Source: Streptomyces abikoensis (GTDB lineage Bacteria; Actinomycetota; Actinomycetes; Streptomycetales; Streptomycetaceae). Taken from it: a stretch of 64,000 nucleotides of DNA. The stretch is taken from contig NZ_BMRT01000001.1 of assembly GCF_014648775.1 (NCBI RefSeq), positions 496,001 through 560,000 on the forward strand, given 5' to 3'. Position 1 is the first letter of the stretch. The number at the start of each line of letters is the position of its first letter. The notes beneath the pieces were generated by a model that saw nothing but the letters and a program-made list of their open reading frames with translations, searched no databases and had not been told where the DNA came from. The translations under genes and the position numbers were made by a program. Of the stretch, positions 40,754-49,447 are shown piece by piece.

Positions 40754-41431
40754 GTGGCTGCGAGACCCTTGAACGAGATCGTCGAACCGGGCTGGGCCAA
40801 GGCGCTCGAGCCGGTGGCCGGGCGGATCGCCGCCATGGGTGACTTCCTGCGCGCCGAGATCGCGGCGGGCCGGACCTACCTGCCGTCCGGCGCCAACGTG
40901 CTGCGCGCCTTCCAGCAGCCGTTCGACGACGTCAGAGTACTGATCGTGGGTCAGGACCCCTACCCCACGCCCGGCCACGCCGTCGGCCTCAGCTTCTCCG
41001 TCGCCCCGGAGGTGCGCCCGCTCCCGGGCAGCCTGGAGAACATATTCCGGGAGCTGCACACGGACCTCGGGCTGCCCCGGCCGTCCAACGGCGACCTCAC
41101 CCCGTGGACCCGGCAGGGGGTGCTGCTGCTCAACAGGGCGCTGACCACCGCCCCGCGCAAGCCCGCCGCCCACCGGGGCAAGGGGTGGGAAGAGGTCACC
41201 GAGCAGGCGATCCGCGCGCTGGTGTCCCGGGGCAAGCCGATGGTGGCGGTGCTCTGGGGGCGCGACGCCCGCAATCTGCGGCCGCTGCTGGGCGGGGTGC
41301 CGTGCGTGGAGTCGGCGCACCCCTCCCCCATGTCGGCGGACCGCGGCTTCTTCGGCTCGCGCCCGTTCAGCCGGACCAACGACCTGCTGGCCCAGCAGGG
41401 CATGGCGCCGGTCGACTGGCGACTGGCCTGA
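40754..41431 (+). CDS. ung: Uracil-DNA glycosylase, family 1
   Basis: This encodes 225 aa from GTG 40754. The catalytic water-activating motif is [18 protein letters not shown] (Asp in GQDPYP), followed by LLLNRALTT and the DNA-intercalation loop [21 protein letters not shown]. Length and all motifs match family-1 Ung, which excises uracil from DNA as the first step of base-excision repair. An AGGGAGG ribosome-binding site precedes it. It is likely cotranscribed with the BadF-type gene 34 bp downstream. Confidence 0.97.
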   Translation: MAARPLNEIVEPGWAKALEPVAGRIAAMGDFLRAEIAAGRTYLPSGANVLRAFQQPFDDVRVLIVGQDPYPTPGHAVGLSFSVAPEVRPLPGSLENIFRELHTDLGLPRPSNGDLTPWTRQGVLLLNRALTTAPRKPAAHRGKGWEEVTEQAIRALVSRGKPMVAVLWGRDARNLRPLLGGVPCVESAHPSPMSADRGFFGSRPFSRTNDLLAQQGMAPVDWRLA

Positions 41432-41465
41432 CACGGGCCACGGCCCGGGCGATAGGGTGCGCGCC

Positions 41466-42503
41466 ATGTCGCTTCGTACCGGCACGGCGGGCAGGGGCAG
41501 AGCGGGCGCGGTCCTGGGGGTCGACTCGGGCGGCTCGGGCCTGCGGGTGGCGCTCGCCCCGGCCGCCGGCGGCTCCCCGCTGACCTGGTCCTCCCCCGTA
41601 CCGGTCGGCACGGGCGGGCGCGGCATCGACGCCCCGGAGCTGCTCGACCGGGTGCTGCCCGCCGCCCGGCGGCTGCTCCACGAGGCCGGTTCGCCGGGCT
41701 GCGACGCCGTGTGCGTGGGCGCCGCAGGCATGGCGACCCTGGGGAACGACCTCCACGCCGTGCTGCCCGGAGTACTGCGCGCCGAGCTCGGCGCCCGGCG
41801 GCTCGCGCTGGCCAGCGACGCCGTGACCGCCTACGCGGGCGCCCTGGGGCAGCGCCCGGGCGTGGTCGTCGCCGCCGGTACGGGCGTGATCGCGCTCGGC
41901 ACCGCCCTCGGCCCGGAGGGCCGCTGGCGGCGCGCCGACGGCTGGGGTCATCTGCTGGGCGACTGCGGTGGCGGCGCCTGGATCGGACGGGCCGGGCTGG
42001 AGGCGGCGATGCGGGCGTTCGACGGGCGCGCCGGGGGATCACCGGCGCTGCTCGCCCGCCTGGAGGCGGTCCTCGGCCCGGCGTGCGGGCTGCCCGGAAA
42101 GCTCTACCCCCGGCCGGACCGGCCCGCCGTGCTGGCCTCCTTCGCCCCGGAGGTGGGGCGCTGCGCGCCGGACGACCCGGTCGCGGCGGGCATCCTGCGG
42201 GAAGCCGCGCGCCACATCGCCGCGTCCGCCGCGGCGGCCTGCCCACCAGCCACGAGCCCGGACGCGGGCCCGGCCGCGGGCCCGGCCGCGGCTCCCGAGG
42301 TGGCGCTGACGGGCGGGCTGTTCCGCATGGGCGAGCCCCTGCTCTCCCCCGTCCAGGAAGAGTTGCAAATGCAACTACCGCAGGCCCGGATGACGACCGC
42401 TCAGGGCGACCCCCTCGCGGGGGCATTGCGCGTGGCCACGGCGCTGACGGAGGACAGCCTCGCACTGCCCGTGGACGGCGCGCTCCTGCGCGTCGTTTGC
42501 TGA
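41466..42503 (+). CDS. BadF/BadG-type ATPase, N-acetylglucosamine-kinase-like
   Basis: This encodes 345 aa from ATG 41466. It has the ASKHA-fold sugar-kinase motifs: AVLGVDSGGSGLRVAL (phosphate 1), LASDAVTAYAGALGQ (catalytic Asp), VVAAGTGVIALG (phosphate 2), and GWGHLLGDCGGGAWIGR. A second adenosine-motif segment VALTGGLFRMGEPLL is near the C-terminus, after an Ala/Pro-rich insert (about 260-280). The family includes GlcNAc kinase and 2-hydroxyacyl-dehydratase activators; no [Fe-S] cysteines of the activator type are seen, so a sugar or amino-sugar kinase is more likely. Confidence 0.88.
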   Translation: MSLRTGTAGRGRAGAVLGVDSGGSGLRVALAPAAGGSPLTWSSPVPVGTGGRGIDAPELLDRVLPAARRLLHEAGSPGCDAVCVGAAGMATLGNDLHAVLPGVLRAELGARRLALASDAVTAYAGALGQRPGVVVAAGTGVIALGTALGPEGRWRRADGWGHLLGDCGGGAWIGRAGLEAAMRAFDGRAGGSPALLARLEAVLGPACGLPGKLYPRPDRPAVLASFAPEVGRCAPDDPVAAGILREAARHIAASAAAACPPATSPDAGPAAGPAAAPEVALTGGLFRMGEPLLSPVQEELQMQLPQARMTTAQGDPLAGALRVATALTEDSLALPVDGALLRVVC

Positions 42504-42609
42504 TCACATCCGCACCCAACGCTTGAGGTGATGAATAAAACCGGACAGACCTTGATCATTTACCCCCACCTAAACGGACGAGTCCTATGAACGGCTAACA
42601 TGCGGCGCC

Positions 42610-43560
42610 ATGAGCTCCCCCACAGGGCCCACGCCGGGCCTGCCAGTACGAATGCCGCGTCCCCGCCAGCCCGGACGGCACCGGCGGCCGGAGCCCGCGG
42701 CCGCTCCGGCGGGTGCTCCCCCGCTGGTGCTCGCCGTGCCCGGGACGCCCGACATCACCACGCGCCGCCTCGCCGAGGAGCTGCTGAGCATCGCCCGCTC
42801 GGAGCTTCCGGGCCTCGACGCGCGCATCGGCTACGTGGACGCCACCGAGGGCGACGACGCCGGTGACGGCTTCCCCGCCCTGGACGCCGTCCTCGGCCAC
42901 GCCTCCGCCCAGCGCGCCGCCCGCATGGCCGAGGCCGAGGCCGCCGAGGGCCCGGAGGGCGCCGCCGTCTGGGCGCAGGCGCCCGACGCCGTCGTCGTGC
43001 CGCTGCTGGCGGGCCCGGACAGCGCCGTCGTCCGCCGCATACGCCAGGCCGTGATGAGCAGCGGCTCCGCCAGCGAGCTCACCGACGCGCTCGGCCCGCA
43101 CCCGCTGCTCGCGGAGGCCCTCCACGTCCGCCTCTCGGAGGCCGGGCTGGCCCGCGCCGACCGCGCCCGGCTGTTCACAGTCGCAACGGCCGCCGACGGT
43201 ATCGTCCTGGCGACGGTCGGCGGTGAGGAGGCCGTGCAGTCCGCCGGCATCACCGGCATGCTGCTCTCCGCCCGTCTCGCGGTGCCGGTGCTGGCCGCCG
43301 CGCTGGACGAGGACGGCGCCGTCGCCCGCGCCGCCGACCAGCTGCGCGGCTCCGGCTCCCGGAACCTGGCGCTGGCCCCCTGCCTCATCGGCCCCGAGGT
43401 CGACGAGACCCTCACGGCCATGGCCGCCAAGGAGGCCGGCTGCGCCGCCGCCGAGCCGCTGGGCGAGTACCCGTCGCTCGGCAAGCTCGTCCTCGCCACG
43501 TACACGGCCGCGCTGGGCATCACGCTGCCCACGGCCCAGGGCGCCTCAGCCGCCCGGTAA
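42610..43560 (+). CDS. CbiX/SirB-like protein lacking the metal-binding His
   Basis: This encodes 316 aa with a Pro/Arg-rich N-terminal extension (about 35 residues). The body has two chelatase-like halves: LVLAVPGTPDITTRRLAEEL, DAVVVPLLAGPDSAVVRRI in the first, and GIVLATVGGEEAVQSAG, NLALAPCLIGPEVDETL in the second. Sirohydrochlorin chelatases have HGS near the start and a second His in the PLFLxxGxH segment; here these read PGT and PLLAGPD, so the usual metal ligands are missing. The chelatase label would therefore be by homology only; true activity is uncertain. Confidence 0.75.
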   Translation: MSSPTGPTPGLPVRMPRPRQPGRHRRPEPAAAPAGAPPLVLAVPGTPDITTRRLAEELLSIARSELPGLDARIGYVDATEGDDAGDGFPALDAVLGHASAQRAARMAEAEAAEGPEGAAVWAQAPDAVVVPLLAGPDSAVVRRIRQAVMSSGSASELTDALGPHPLLAEALHVRLSEAGLARADRARLFTVATAADGIVLATVGGEEAVQSAGITGMLLSARLAVPVLAAALDEDGAVARAADQLRGSGSRNLALAPCLIGPEVDETLTAMAAKEAGCAAAEPLGEYPSLGKLVLATYTAALGITLPTAQGASAAR

Positions 43561-43581
43561 CCCGGCCGTCCGCACCGCCAC

Positions 43582-43613
43582 GGGAGGGGTCTCCACCGCC
43601 GGAGGCCCCTCCC
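43582..43613 (+). terminator. 13-bp stem-loop after the CbiX-like gene
   Basis: Arms 43582-43594 and 43601-43613 pair fully (one G-T), 21 bases after the stop. The remaining gap to the convergent lactonase gene (43614-43954) shows no convincing gene or other element. Confidence 0.75.
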
Positions 43614-43954
43614 GGCGTTTGCGGCCGCCTCCGGCGAAGCCCCTGCCGAGTCGAGCGGGAACCGTCCCCCTCCGGTGGGGAACGCCGGTCCGCGCGGTAG
43701 GCGGCGGCCGTCGCAGGGTGGGCGAGGCACGGAGGAATCCCTCCACGGCCGGAGCGAGCAGCCCGCGTGAGCGCCTTCGCACCGCACGGAAGGGACCGCA
43801 CGGAAGGGGCAGACGACGGTCGCAACGCGGACAAGGCGCGGACGAGCTCCTCGCGCGGCGCCAGCAACCCCACGACCGCGAGGACCGGCGCCCCGCCGGG
43901 GACGGGCCCGCGTGAGCGAAGACCGCTCCGCGGCAGCGCGTGGCGACGCGCGGC

Positions 43955-45013
43955 TCAGGCGAAGACCACGCAGGACGCCGCCGCGATCGCGGCCGAGCCC
44001 GTCCGCTCCGGTATGCCCGTGTCCGGGTCGACGGTGAACCAGGTGACATCCCCGGAGCGCTCGTTGGCCGCGTACAGCACCCGCCCGTCCGGGCCGGCCG
44101 TCAGGTCACGGGGCCAGTGCCCGCCGCAGCCGACGGTGCCGAGCAGCACCAGCTCGTCGCCGGAGGGGTCGAGGGAGAGCGTGGCGACGCTGTCGTGGCC
44201 CCGGTTGGCCGCCCACAGGAAGCGGCCGTCGGCGGAGACCACAGGGGCGGACGGGTACGTCGGCCCCTCCGCCCCGGCCGGTACGACGCGCGTCTCGCTC
44301 AAGGGCTCGAGCGTCCCCGTCGCCCCGTCCCAGCGGCAGACGGTGACGGTGGGCTCCAGCTCGTTGAGGACGTAGGCGCGGTCGCCGCGCGGGTGGAAGA
44401 CCAGATGCCGGGGGCCGCTGCCGGGGCGCAGCCGAGTCTCCCCGTGGGGGCCGGGCGCGCCGGTGACGGGGTCGGTCCCGTAGATCCACACCGAGTCCGT
44501 GCCCAGGTCGGTCGCGAGGAGCCAGCGCCCGGTGGGGTCGGGCGCGACGGCGTGCGCGTGCGGCGCGGCCTGACGGTCCGCCACGGGGCCGCTTCCCTGG
44601 TGCGGGAACACCGCCGAGGGAGCGCCCGGGGCGCCGCCCACCCGGACCGGCAGGGCGCTGACGCTGCCGGAGCCGTAGTTGGCGGTGAGCAGCCACGGGC
44701 CGGCGGTGGCGAGGTGGGTGGGCCCGTCGCCCCGGACGGGCACGGGCGGGCCCAGGAGCGCGGGCCGGGCGGGATCCGCGAGGGAGAACGCCGCCACGGC
44801 CCCCTCGTCGGTCTCGCTGACCGCGTACAGGACGTCGCCCCCGGGCGAGAGCGCCAGGTACGACGGGTTCACGACCGCGTCGGTGGCGTGGACGGGCGTG
44901 AGCGCGCCGGTCACGGCGTCGACCTCGGCCACGGTGAGGCCGGGGCCGCCCGCCTCGGTGAACGAGCCGATGTAAGCCCACCGGCGCCGCTGTCCTTCGC
45001 TGCCGTTCGCCAT
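43955..45013 (-). CDS. Lactonase-family seven-bladed beta-propeller protein
   Basis: This encodes 352 aa from ATG 45013. The N-terminal RRWAYIGSFTEAGGPGL and repeated blades (NPSYLALSPGGDVLYAVSE; GPTHLATAGPWLLTANYGSG; HAHAVAPDPTGRWLLATDLG; GPRHLVFHPRGDRAYVLNE; WPRDLTAGPDGRVLYAANE) match the 6-phosphogluconolactonase/YbhE propeller family. There is no signal peptide. True Pgl activity in the pentose-phosphate route is possible, but actinomycete members are diverse. A DNA-damage-type promoter motif lies about 72 bp upstream. Confidence 0.9.
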   Translation of the reverse strand: MANGSEGQRRRWAYIGSFTEAGGPGLTVAEVDAVTGALTPVHATDAVVNPSYLALSPGGDVLYAVSETDEGAVAAFSLADPARPALLGPPVPVRGDGPTHLATAGPWLLTANYGSGSVSALPVRVGGAPGAPSAVFPHQGSGPVADRQAAPHAHAVAPDPTGRWLLATDLGTDSVWIYGTDPVTGAPGPHGETRLRPGSGPRHLVFHPRGDRAYVLNELEPTVTVCRWDGATGTLEPLSETRVVPAGAEGPTYPSAPVVSADGRFLWAANRGHDSVATLSLDPSGDELVLLGTVGCGGHWPRDLTAGPDGRVLYAANERSGDVTWFTVDPDTGIPERTGSAAIAAASCVVFA

Positions 45014-45084
45014 GACGTCCTCCCCCTCGCGGCCTGGCGGGTCGGTGCGGCCCGCCGGGCGTCGGATCACTGTCAGTGGCTCCG

Positions 45085-45107
45085 ACGCTACACGGCGGCA
45101 CTGACAA
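45085..45107 (-). promoter_or_regulatory. Exact match to the PafBC/RecA-NDp DNA-damage promoter consensus
   Basis: On the minus strand TTGTCAGTG (45107-45099), eight bases, then TAGCGT (45090-45085) match TTGTCRGTG-N8-TAnnnT with no deviation. This is the LexA-independent, PafBC-dependent promoter described in mycobacteria and other actinobacteria. It faces the lactonase gene at 45013. A second inverted copy of TGTCAGTG occurs at 45071-45078. The rest of the 313-bp gap holds nothing else recognised. Confidence 0.7.
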
Positions 45108-45326
45108 CGCCGCGACCGGCCGCTCCCCCGGCCCGCGCGCCGCCGCCTCGCCGGGGGTACGGGCGGCCGGGCGCCGGGAGGTCGGATGCGCTCAGGCGGC
45201 CCTGCGGGCGGCGCCCCGGGCAGGCCGGACACCGTGCCCGGCCACCGGGCGGCGGACCGGACAGCCGGGGCGGCAGCGCCCGTCGGCCCGCGACGCCCGA
45301 CGTCCGAAGCCCACCGGCCCGACCCC

Positions 45327-46841
45327 TCACGCCGCAGGGGCGAAGACCCCGCGCGGCCCCTCGCGCAGCGGCGTGGCCAGCGAGGCGAGGGACGCCTCCA
45401 GGTCGCGCAGGTGGGCGAGGGCGGTCTCGGCGCCCGGGTGGTGGTGCGGGGCGGCGCCGGGGCCCGTCGCGGCTCCGGGCGTCTCGCCGGGCGCGGCCAG
45501 GGCAAGCAGCGCGGATTCGACGCGGTCGCAGGCGGCGGTCAGCCGGGCGTCGTGGGAGGCGGCGGGGTCGGCGGCGACCTCCGCCAGGCCGCGGGCCTGG
45601 CGGGCGCAGTCGTCGAGGTGGGCGAGGACCGCCAGGGCGCGCTCGCGGCGCGCCCGCAGCGGGCTCAGCGGGTGGAGCAGCGGGGCGAGGGAGACCCGCA
45701 CCTTGGTCAGGAGGAGCTCCAGCTCGGCGACGTGCGGGGCGGGGTCGGCCGACTCGTCGCCGGCCAGCCTGCGCGTGGACTCGGCGGTGCAGTGCCGCAC
45801 GGCCAGCAGGGCCCGCCTGATCCAGGCGTCGGTGGCGGCGTGGGTGGTGACGGGCAGGACGACGGCGACGGCGACGGCCGCGCCCGCCGCGCCCACGAGG
45901 GTCTGCTCGAAGCGCAGCGCCAGCAGGCCGGGGTGGAGGACGCCGAGGAGCCCGTACAGCAGGCCGGCCATGACGGTGACGAAGAACATCATCCAGCTGT
46001 AGGAGGGGGCGGCGGTGTAGAAGATCCCGAAGACGCAGAGGGCGACCAGGGCCGCGGTGGGCGCGGGCGCGCCGTGCAGGGGTACGGCCACGAGAAGGCC
46101 GGCGGCGATGCCCGCGACGGTGCCGACGACGCGACGGAAGCCGCGGACGAGGGTCTCCCCGCGCGAGGCGGTGTTGACGAAGATCCACCAGGCCGTGCCG
46201 ACGGCCCAGTACCAGCGCTCCTGGGAGACCAGCTGGCCGACGGCGAGGGCCAGGCCGCAGGCGAAGGCGGTCTGGAAGGCCTGCCGGGTGGTGGCGCGCG
46301 CGAGGCCCCGGGCGCCGAGGGGTGCGGGGACGGCGGGCGGCGGGGTGCGCCGCTCGATGGGCCAGACCGCGAAGCGGACGCCGCCGGCGGCCGCCAGGCC
46401 CAGGAGCACCGCCGCGTACAGGTGCGGCAGCTGGGCGGGGACGGCGTGCAGGAACTGCGTCGCGAAGAACATCATGAAGCCGAAGATCCCGAGGGCGTTG
46501 CCCCGGGGGCCCCAGCGGCGGGCGTACACGCCGCAGAAGACGACGGCGAGGAAGGCGGCGTCCCGGGCGAGCGGCAGCCCGTGCAGGGCCGACGCCAGCG
46601 CGAGGACGGGCAGGCCGACGGCGGGCAGCAGCGCGGTGGTGACCGCCTGGCGGCGGACGGTCGGGTCGGCGACCGTGAACAGCGCGAGCAGCGCGGCGAG
46701 CCCGCCGGTGATGGAGGCCGTCAGCGGCAGCCCGGACAGTGCCACGACGGTGACCGCGAGGCCCACGCCCAGCACGGCGCGGGTGGCGGTCCGCAGCCTG
46801 GCCCGGCCCGGATCGGGTGCCACGAACGCCCTCTTCAGCAC
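45327..46841 (-). CDS. FUSC-family (aromatic acid exporter-like) membrane protein
   Basis: This encodes 504 aa from GTG 46841. Two sets of hydrophobic helices are seen (about 15-180 and 225-370), including AVLGVGLAVTVVALSGLPLT, FGFMMFFATQFLHAV, WYWAVGTAWWIFVNTASRGETLVRGFRRVVGT and PSYSWMMFFVTVMAGLLY, followed by a helical cytoplasmic C-terminus. The AWWIFVNT...RGxxLxRxxxRxxGT block is the FUSC signature. Members export aromatic or other organic acids. It is divergent from the AsnC regulator, with three likely operators in the 337-bp gap. Confidence 0.88.
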   Translation of the reverse strand: MLKRAFVAPDPGRARLRTATRAVLGVGLAVTVVALSGLPLTASITGGLAALLALFTVADPTVRRQAVTTALLPAVGLPVLALASALHGLPLARDAAFLAVVFCGVYARRWGPRGNALGIFGFMMFFATQFLHAVPAQLPHLYAAVLLGLAAAGGVRFAVWPIERRTPPPAVPAPLGARGLARATTRQAFQTAFACGLALAVGQLVSQERWYWAVGTAWWIFVNTASRGETLVRGFRRVVGTVAGIAAGLLVAVPLHGAPAPTAALVALCVFGIFYTAAPSYSWMMFFVTVMAGLLYGLLGVLHPGLLALRFEQTLVGAAGAAVAVAVVLPVTTHAATDAWIRRALLAVRHCTAESTRRLAGDESADPAPHVAELELLLTKVRVSLAPLLHPLSPLRARRERALAVLAHLDDCARQARGLAEVAADPAASHDARLTAACDRVESALLALAAPGETPGAATGPGAAPHHHPGAETALAHLRDLEASLASLATPLREGPRGVFAPAA

Positions 46842-47032
46842 TGCTTTGCGCCCCTTTCGACGTCTTGTTTCGACATCCCGATGCGAAACCCGCCCGGATC
46901 CCGGCGCGGAGCCATGGGAATCCCGGCATGGAACCCGGCATGAAAAAGGCGCCGCGGGGATCCGCAGCGCCATCGACCCGACCATCAGACCATCACTGCG
47001 GCGGGTGGCTCAAGAGTGCCCCGAAAAACTGA

Positions 47033-47133
47033 GCCATTGGCCCAGCAGAACAACGAGTAACTGCGCCAGGAGCGGGCCAATGGCCGCGTTCCGCCGTACC
47101 GTGCGGCTTCACCCCGAACGACTGGGCCATTGG
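47033..47133. promoter_or_regulatory. Three GCCATTGG-type sites upstream of the AsnC regulator
   Basis: GCCATTGGCCC (47033-47043), GGGCCAATGGCC (47074-47085) and GGGCCATTGG (47124-47133) are three copies of one near-palindromic element. Centres are about 41 and 50 bp apart, close to whole turns of DNA, in the gap between the FUSC gene and the AsnC gene. This spacing suits cooperative binding by an Lrp/AsnC multimer. Confidence 0.6.
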
Positions 47134-47178
47134 TACAGTGCGGGCCGGACCGAACGACCCCGAGGGAGCCGGTGGCCC

Positions 47179-47661
47179 ATGGCCGTGGACGCGCTGGACG
47201 CCAGGATCCTGCGACTGCTGCTGGAGCGGCCGCGGACGAGCGCTCGGGAGTACGCGCGGCTGCTGGGGATCGCGCGCGGCACGCTGCAGGCACGGCTCGA
47301 CCGGCTGGAGCGCGACGGCGTGATCACCGGGACCGGCCCCCGCCTCTCCCCCGCCGCGCTCGGCCACCCCGTGCTGGCGTTCGTCCACATCGAGGTCACC
47401 CAGGGCCACCTCGACAGCGTGGCGAACGAGCTCGGTGACGTACCGGAGATCATCGAGGCGTTCTCGATAACGGGCAGCGGCGATCTGATGGCGCGCGTCG
47501 TCGCACGCGACCCGGCACACCTGGAGGACGTGATCCAGCGGCTGGTGCAGCTGCCCGGCGTGGTGCGCACACGGACCGAGATGGTGCTGCGCGAGCGGGT
47601 GCCGTACCGGATGGTGCCGCTGGTGGAGTCGGTGGGGCGGGCGGCGCAGCGCACGACCTGA
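47179..47661 (+). CDS. Lrp/AsnC-family transcriptional regulator
   Basis: This encodes 160 aa from ATG 47179. The winged HTH is LDARILRLLLERPRTSAREY then LLGIARGTLQARLDRLERDGVI; the RAM domain follows (HPVLAFVHIEV, EAFSITGSGDLMARVVARDP, VVRTRTEMVLRERV). It is likely autoregulated and controls the divergent FUSC transporter through the three GCCATTGG-type sites upstream. The effector is probably a small organic acid or amino acid, not predictable from sequence. Confidence 0.93.
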   Translation: MAVDALDARILRLLLERPRTSAREYARLLGIARGTLQARLDRLERDGVITGTGPRLSPAALGHPVLAFVHIEVTQGHLDSVANELGDVPEIIEAFSITGSGDLMARVVARDPAHLEDVIQRLVQLPGVVRTRTEMVLRERVPYRMVPLVESVGRAAQRTT

Positions 47662-47713
47662 CCGCCGGGCACGCAGTGCCGTTGGGCCAGGAGGGCCCTG
47701 CCATGCTGGGCGC

Positions 47714-48427
47714 GTGATCACTTCAAGCCGGTCCGCGAACGCGTCCGCGCCTCTCGCGGTCATCTTCGATCTCGACGGAACGCTGGTGGACAGCGAGCCG
47801 AACTATTTCGAGGCGAGCCGGGCCGTGCTCGCCCACCACGGTGTACGCGCCTTCGGCTGGGACGATCACCTGCGGTTCGTCGGGATCGGCACGCTCGAGA
47901 CGCTGGAGACCCTGCGCCGGGAGAACCGCCTCGACGTGCCCGTGGACGAGCTGCTCGCCGAGTTGAACCGCGCGTATCTGGAGCTGGCGGGGACGCGCAC
48001 GGAAACGTTCCCCCGGATGCGGACGTACGTGGAGCGGCTGTACGGGGCCGGGGTGCCGCTGGCCGTGGCGTCCGGATCCTCGCGGCGGATCATCCGAACG
48101 GTGCTGGAGTGCGTCGGCCTGACGGACCGTTTCGCCGCGGTGGTCTCGGCCGAGGAGGTGCCCCGGGGCAAGCCCGAACCGGACGTCTTCCTGGAGGCGG
48201 CACGGCGGTTGGGCGCGGAACCCAGGGGCTGCGTGGTGGTGGAGGACGCGCCTCCGGGCGCCGAGGCGGCCCACCGGGCGGGGATGCGGTGCGTGGGGGT
48301 GCCGTACGCGCCCACCGTGGCGGCCGATCCGGCGTTCAGGACGGCGGGGCTGCTGTTCCCGGGCGGCCAGGGGGAGTTCGACGCCGAACGGGCCTACACG
48401 TGGGTCTTCGACGGCCGTGGGGAATGA
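47714..48427 (+). CDS. HAD-superfamily phosphatase (beta-phosphoglucomutase-like)
   Basis: This encodes 237 aa from GTG 47714. The HAD motifs are in order: FDLDGTLVDSE (motif I, about 18-28), LAVASGSSRR (motif II), GKPEPDVFLEAARRLG (motif III Lys) and VVVEDAPPGAEAAHRAG (motif IV). A helical cap lies between motifs I and II, the subclass Ia arrangement of phosphoglycolate phosphatase and beta-phosphoglucomutase. It is soluble; the substrate is a phosphorylated metabolite, not specified further. Confidence 0.93.
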   Translation: MITSSRSANASAPLAVIFDLDGTLVDSEPNYFEASRAVLAHHGVRAFGWDDHLRFVGIGTLETLETLRRENRLDVPVDELLAELNRAYLELAGTRTETFPRMRTYVERLYGAGVPLAVASGSSRRIIRTVLECVGLTDRFAAVVSAEEVPRGKPEPDVFLEAARRLGAEPRGCVVVEDAPPGAEAAHRAGMRCVGVPYAPTVAADPAFRTAGLLFPGGQGEFDAERAYTWVFDGRGE

Positions 48428-48442
48428 ACCGTACATTCCGTT

Positions 48443-48501
48443 TTTTCCTCGTGAGTCACTGGTGCGATCATCGGCACGCCACACCCGATTCACGAGGAAA
48501 A
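48443..48501 (+). promoter_or_regulatory. Inverted repeat able to mask the DD-transpeptidase ribosome-binding site
   Basis: TTTTCCTCGTGA (48443-48454) is exactly complementary to TCACGAGGAAAA (48490-48501), 35 bases apart. The right arm contains the GAGGAAAAGG ribosome-binding site of the gene starting at 48511. If both arms are in the mRNA, pairing would hide the site; if transcription starts between them, the left arm may instead be part of a terminator or promoter. Confidence 0.5.
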
Positions 48502-48510
48502 GGTCCCTTC

Positions 48511-49434
48511 ATGGAGCTCAGAAGCAGACCCGTCCGCCGTCGGTACGCGGCTGCGATCGCCTCGGCGCTCGCGCTGGCCATCGCGCTGCCCGCGGCGACC
48601 GCCCAGGCCGAGGGCGGCCCGTCCGACATCGCCGCGCAGGGCGCGTTCCTGCTCGACAGCGGGACGAACCACGAGCTGTGGGGCAAGGACGCCGACACCA
48701 AGCGGCAGATGGCCAGCACCACCAAGATCATGACCGCCGTCACGGTGCTGAACAAGCGCGGCCTCGACCTCGACAAGCAGGTCACCATCAAGCAGTCGTA
48801 CCGCGACTACGTGGAACGCAATGGCGCCAGCACCGCCGACCTGCGGACGGGCGACACCCTGACCGTACGTCAGCTGCTGTACGGGCTGATGCTCCCCTCC
48901 GGGTGCGACGCCGCGTACGCGCTCGCCGACACCTTCGGCCTGGGCAACACGGAGGCCGCCCGGACCCGGCAGTTCATAGCCAAGATGAACAAGACGGCCG
49001 AGGACCTGGGCATGACCAACACCCGGTACGACTCGTTCGACGGCATATCGGCCAACGGGGACAACTACACCACCCCGCGCGACTCGGCGACGCTGGCCCG
49101 GTACGCGCTGGCGAACGACACGCTCGCCACGGTGGTCAAGACGACGACCACCAGCCAGAAGGCCGTGAACGTCAACCGCACCTACCGCTGGGACAACACC
49201 AACAAGCTGCTCGGGTCCTACGAGGGCGCGATCGGCATCAAGACCGGCACCGGCACGGCCGCCGGACCGTGCCTGGTCTTCGCCGCCCGGCGCGGCGACC
49301 GCACGGTCGTGGGCGTCATCCTCAACGACCCCACGAACCGCTACCCCGACGCCGTGCGGATGCTCGACTGGGCCTTCGGCACGAAGACCGAGCTGAAGCT
49401 GCGCCAGCTTCCGCGGTCGGCGCAGAAGGACTGA
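48511..49434 (+). CDS. K15-type serine DD-transpeptidase/carboxypeptidase, secreted
   Basis: This encodes 307 aa from ATG 48511. Residues 1-33 are a signal peptide (Arg-rich start, AIASALALAIALPAAT, AQAEG cleavage). Active-site motifs are S69-T-T-K, S130-G-C (in place of the usual S-x-N) and K244-T-G (GIKTGTGT). The S-G-C motif and the 61-residue spacing to the active Ser match the Streptomyces K15 DD-transpeptidase. It should cross-link or trim peptidoglycan stem peptides outside the cell and bind penicillin. The length fits the low-molecular-weight PBP class. Confidence 0.94.
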   Translation: MELRSRPVRRRYAAAIASALALAIALPAATAQAEGGPSDIAAQGAFLLDSGTNHELWGKDADTKRQMASTTKIMTAVTVLNKRGLDLDKQVTIKQSYRDYVERNGASTADLRTGDTLTVRQLLYGLMLPSGCDAAYALADTFGLGNTEAARTRQFIAKMNKTAEDLGMTNTRYDSFDGISANGDNYTTPRDSATLARYALANDTLATVVKTTTTSQKAVNVNRTYRWDNTNKLLGSYEGAIGIKTGTGTAAGPCLVFAARRGDRTVVGVILNDPTNRYPDAVRMLDWAFGTKTELKLRQLPRSAQKD

Positions 49435-49447
49435 TCCTCAGCGCCCC

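Noticed and set aside
42610..43560. Confident call as sirohydrochlorin ferrochelatase
   Set aside because: Domain similarity is visible but the metal-binding His residues are absent, so only a CbiX-like label is given.
45088..46941. 617-codon minus frame over the FUSC gene and beyond
   Set aside because: Out of frame with the FUSC protein and almost purely Arg/Pro/Ala/Gly; the FUSC frame has membrane helices and the family motif.
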